From: Pseudomonadota bacterium
Lineage (GTDB): Bacteria; Pseudomonadota; Gammaproteobacteria; Steroidobacterales; Steroidobacteraceae
Assembly (NCBI GenBank): GCA_018241455.1
Contig: JAFEDW010000007.1
Location: 1-21,335 of the forward strand
Direction: 5' to 3'
DNA length: 21,335 bases
Part shown: positions 20,090 to 21,335 of the stretch, one piece after another
Layout of the letters: every line of letters begins with the position of its first letter
How positions within the stretch are numbered: position 1 is the first letter of the stretch
Made by a program: the position numbers and the translations under genes
Notes under the pieces: generated by a model
What the model was told of the DNA's origin: nothing
Databases searched by the model: none
Seen by the model: the letters and a program-made list of their open reading frames with translations, nothing else

Positions 20090-21335
20090 ACGCGGACGAT
20101 CTCATCGACACACGCCTGCTGCGCCGGCTGACGTTGGCCGCGGCCGGCCTGGTGATCGGCGGCGCAGCCTGCTGGTTCGTGGCCGGCGGGATGGGCACGC
20201 TGGGTTACATCGGCGCCGGGCTTGCGCTCGTGGCGCTCGCGCCGCTCGGCCTGTTGCTGGTGCAGCTCAGCGCGCTGCGGCGCGCGGCGGAACGGCAACT
20301 GCAGGCGACCGCGACGCAGCGCCAGGAGAACGAACGCAACCAGCGCTCGATCCTCAAGCTCCTCGATGAAATGGCCAGCCTCGCCGACGGCGACCTGACC
20401 GTGCAGGCGACCGTCACCGAAGACATCACCGGTGCGATCGCCGATTCGGTGAACTACGCCGTCGAGGCGCTGCGCAAGCTGGTCGCGACGATCAACGCCT
20501 CGGCGATGCAGGTCGATGCCTCCGCCCGCCAGACGCAGGCGCTCGGCGCGCAGCTCGGCAAGGCCAGCGGCGTGCAGACCAAGCAGATCGCCTCGGCCAC
20601 CGAATCGATCGCCGCGATGGCGGCCTCGACCGAGGAAGTTTCGGGCAACGCCGAGCGCGCCGCCGACGTCGCGCGCCACTCGGTCGACGTGGCGCACAAG
20701 GGCGGCGAGGCGGTGCGGCGCACGATCGACGGCATGAACACGATCCGCGAGACGATCCAGGAGACCAGCAAGCGCATCAAGCGGCTGGGCGAGAGCTCGC
20801 AGGAAATCGGCAACACCGTCGAGCTGATCAGCGACATCGCCGAGCAGACCAACATCCTCGCGCTCAATGCCTCGATCCAGGCCTCGATGGCCGGCGAAGC
20901 GGGCCGCGGTTTCGCCGTGGTCGCCGACGAAGTGCAGCGGCTGGCCGAGCGCGCCGCCACCGCGACCAAGCAGATCGACGTGCTGGTGCGCACGATCCAG
21001 GCCGATACCAACGAAGCGGTCGTGTCGATGGAACGCAGCACCACCGACGTCGTCGGCGGCGCGTTGCTGGCCGAGAACGCCGGCGCCGCGCTGACCGAAA
21101 TCGAACAGGTGTCGAACCAGATCGCGAGCCTGGTACAGAACATCTCGGTCAGCGCGCGCAGCCAGTCGGCCGCGGCGCAGAACATCGCGCGCAATACGCA
21201 GGTGCTGCGCGAAGTGAATACGCAGACCTCGGAAAACACGCAAGCGACCGCCCAGGCGATCCTCAAGATGGCGGAGCTGGCCGCGGCGCTGCGCAAGTCC
21301 GTCGCCGGATTCCGGCTGCCAGCGGGCACTCCCGC
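20086..21335 (+). CDS. pilJ: Type IV pilus chemoreceptor PilJ, short form; extreme 3' end outside window
   Basis: The frame is open from a TTG overlapping the pilI stop to the window edge (416 codons). The product is a methyl-accepting receptor with PilJ wording: LLDEMASLADGDLTVQATV and TEDITGAIADSVNYAVEALR (a HAMP-like region, about 85-125), then the signalling helices with the tip DIAEQTNILALNASIQASMA and GEAGRGFAVVADEVQRLAER (from residue 250). It reaches AALRKSVAGFRLP, close to the usual PilJ C-terminus, so few residues should be missing. Unusually, the N-terminus has two membrane segments (about 15-34 and 39-61) joined by only a few residues: the large periplasmic region of P. aeruginosa PilJ (682 residues) is absent. 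An upstream in-frame ATG at 19981 lies inside pilI and is unlikely. Confidence 0.92.
   Translation, partial: MNADDLIDTRLLRRLTLAAAGLVIGGAACWFVAGGMGTLGYIGAGLALVALAPLGLLLVQLSALRRAAERQLQATATQRQENERNQRSILKLLDEMASLADGDLTVQATVTEDITGAIADSVNYAVEALRKLVATINASAMQVDASARQTQALGAQLGKASGVQTKQIASATESIAAMAASTEEVSGNAERAADVARHSVDVAHKGGEAVRRTIDGMNTIRETIQETSKRIKRLGESSQEIGNTVELISDIAEQTNILALNASIQASMAGEAGRGFAVVADEVQRLAERAATATKQIDVLVRTIQADTNEAVVSMERSTTDVVGGALLAENAGAALTEIEQVSNQIASLVQNISVSARSQSAAAQNIARNTQVLREVNTQTSENTQATAQAILKMAELAAALRKSVAGFRLPAGTP

Noticed and set aside
19879..21243. 454-codon minus-strand open frame opposite pilI/pilJ
   Set aside because: The plus strand encodes clear PilI and PilJ motifs in this stretch; the minus frame has only Arg/Gly/Asp-rich shadow sequence.

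Overview
The window is GC-rich, densely coded DNA from a Gammaproteobacterium. Its right two thirds keep the gene order I know from the Pseudomonas aeruginosa PA0392-PA0411 region: yggT-proC-yggS / pilT-pilU, then pyrB-ruvX(yqgF)-yqgE-tonB3-gshB / pilG-pilH-pilI-pilJ. The order fits Pseudomonas, Xanthomonadales or Nevskiales-like lineages. The sequence differs enough from Pseudomonas that I would not name a genus. No rRNA, tRNA, CRISPR array, insertion sequence or prophage gene was seen.

Layout. (1) 1-3141: the end of an L,D-transpeptidase gene, the nucleotide nucleosidase ppnN, a small unknown gene, a convergent ParA-type ATPase without a ParB, and a probable 35-residue ORF. (2) 3256-6206: htpG-msrB-alpha/beta hydrolase, tightly packed on the plus strand (chaperone and oxidised-methionine repair). 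(3) 6225-6731: a self-contained HU-family gene on the minus strand with a visible promoter and terminator. (4) 6904-9086: yggS-proC-yggT, minus strand, divergent from the pilus retraction genes. (5) 9163-12516: three consecutive PilT/PilU-type ATPase genes, closed by a bidirectional terminator. (6) 12607-13179: a Gly-rich RRM RNA-binding protein gene with a long leader. (7) 13246-18576: a minus-strand run gshB-tonB-yqgE-ruvX-pyrB-pyrK-like-unknown, joined mostly by 4-base stop/start overlaps. (8) 18731-21335: the start of the Pil-Chp chemosensory operon pilG-pilH-pilI-pilJ, with pilJ cut by the window edge.

How it works together: most of the window serves type IV pilus twitching. PilT/PilU-type motors retract the pilus, PilG/PilH/PilI/PilJ control it, and the TonB3-like protein has a known twitching link in P. 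aeruginosa. Housekeeping genes for proline, PLP homeostasis, glutathione and pyrimidine synthesis are interleaved.

The most unusual points are: a PilJ that lacks the large periplasmic sensor region; a third PilT/PilU paralogue; a 39-base palindrome at the yqgE/ruvX junction that leaves ruvX without an ATG, GTG or TTG start; and a PyrK-like iron-sulfur flavoprotein directly after pyrB, where Pseudomonas instead has pyrR and pyrC' around pyrB.
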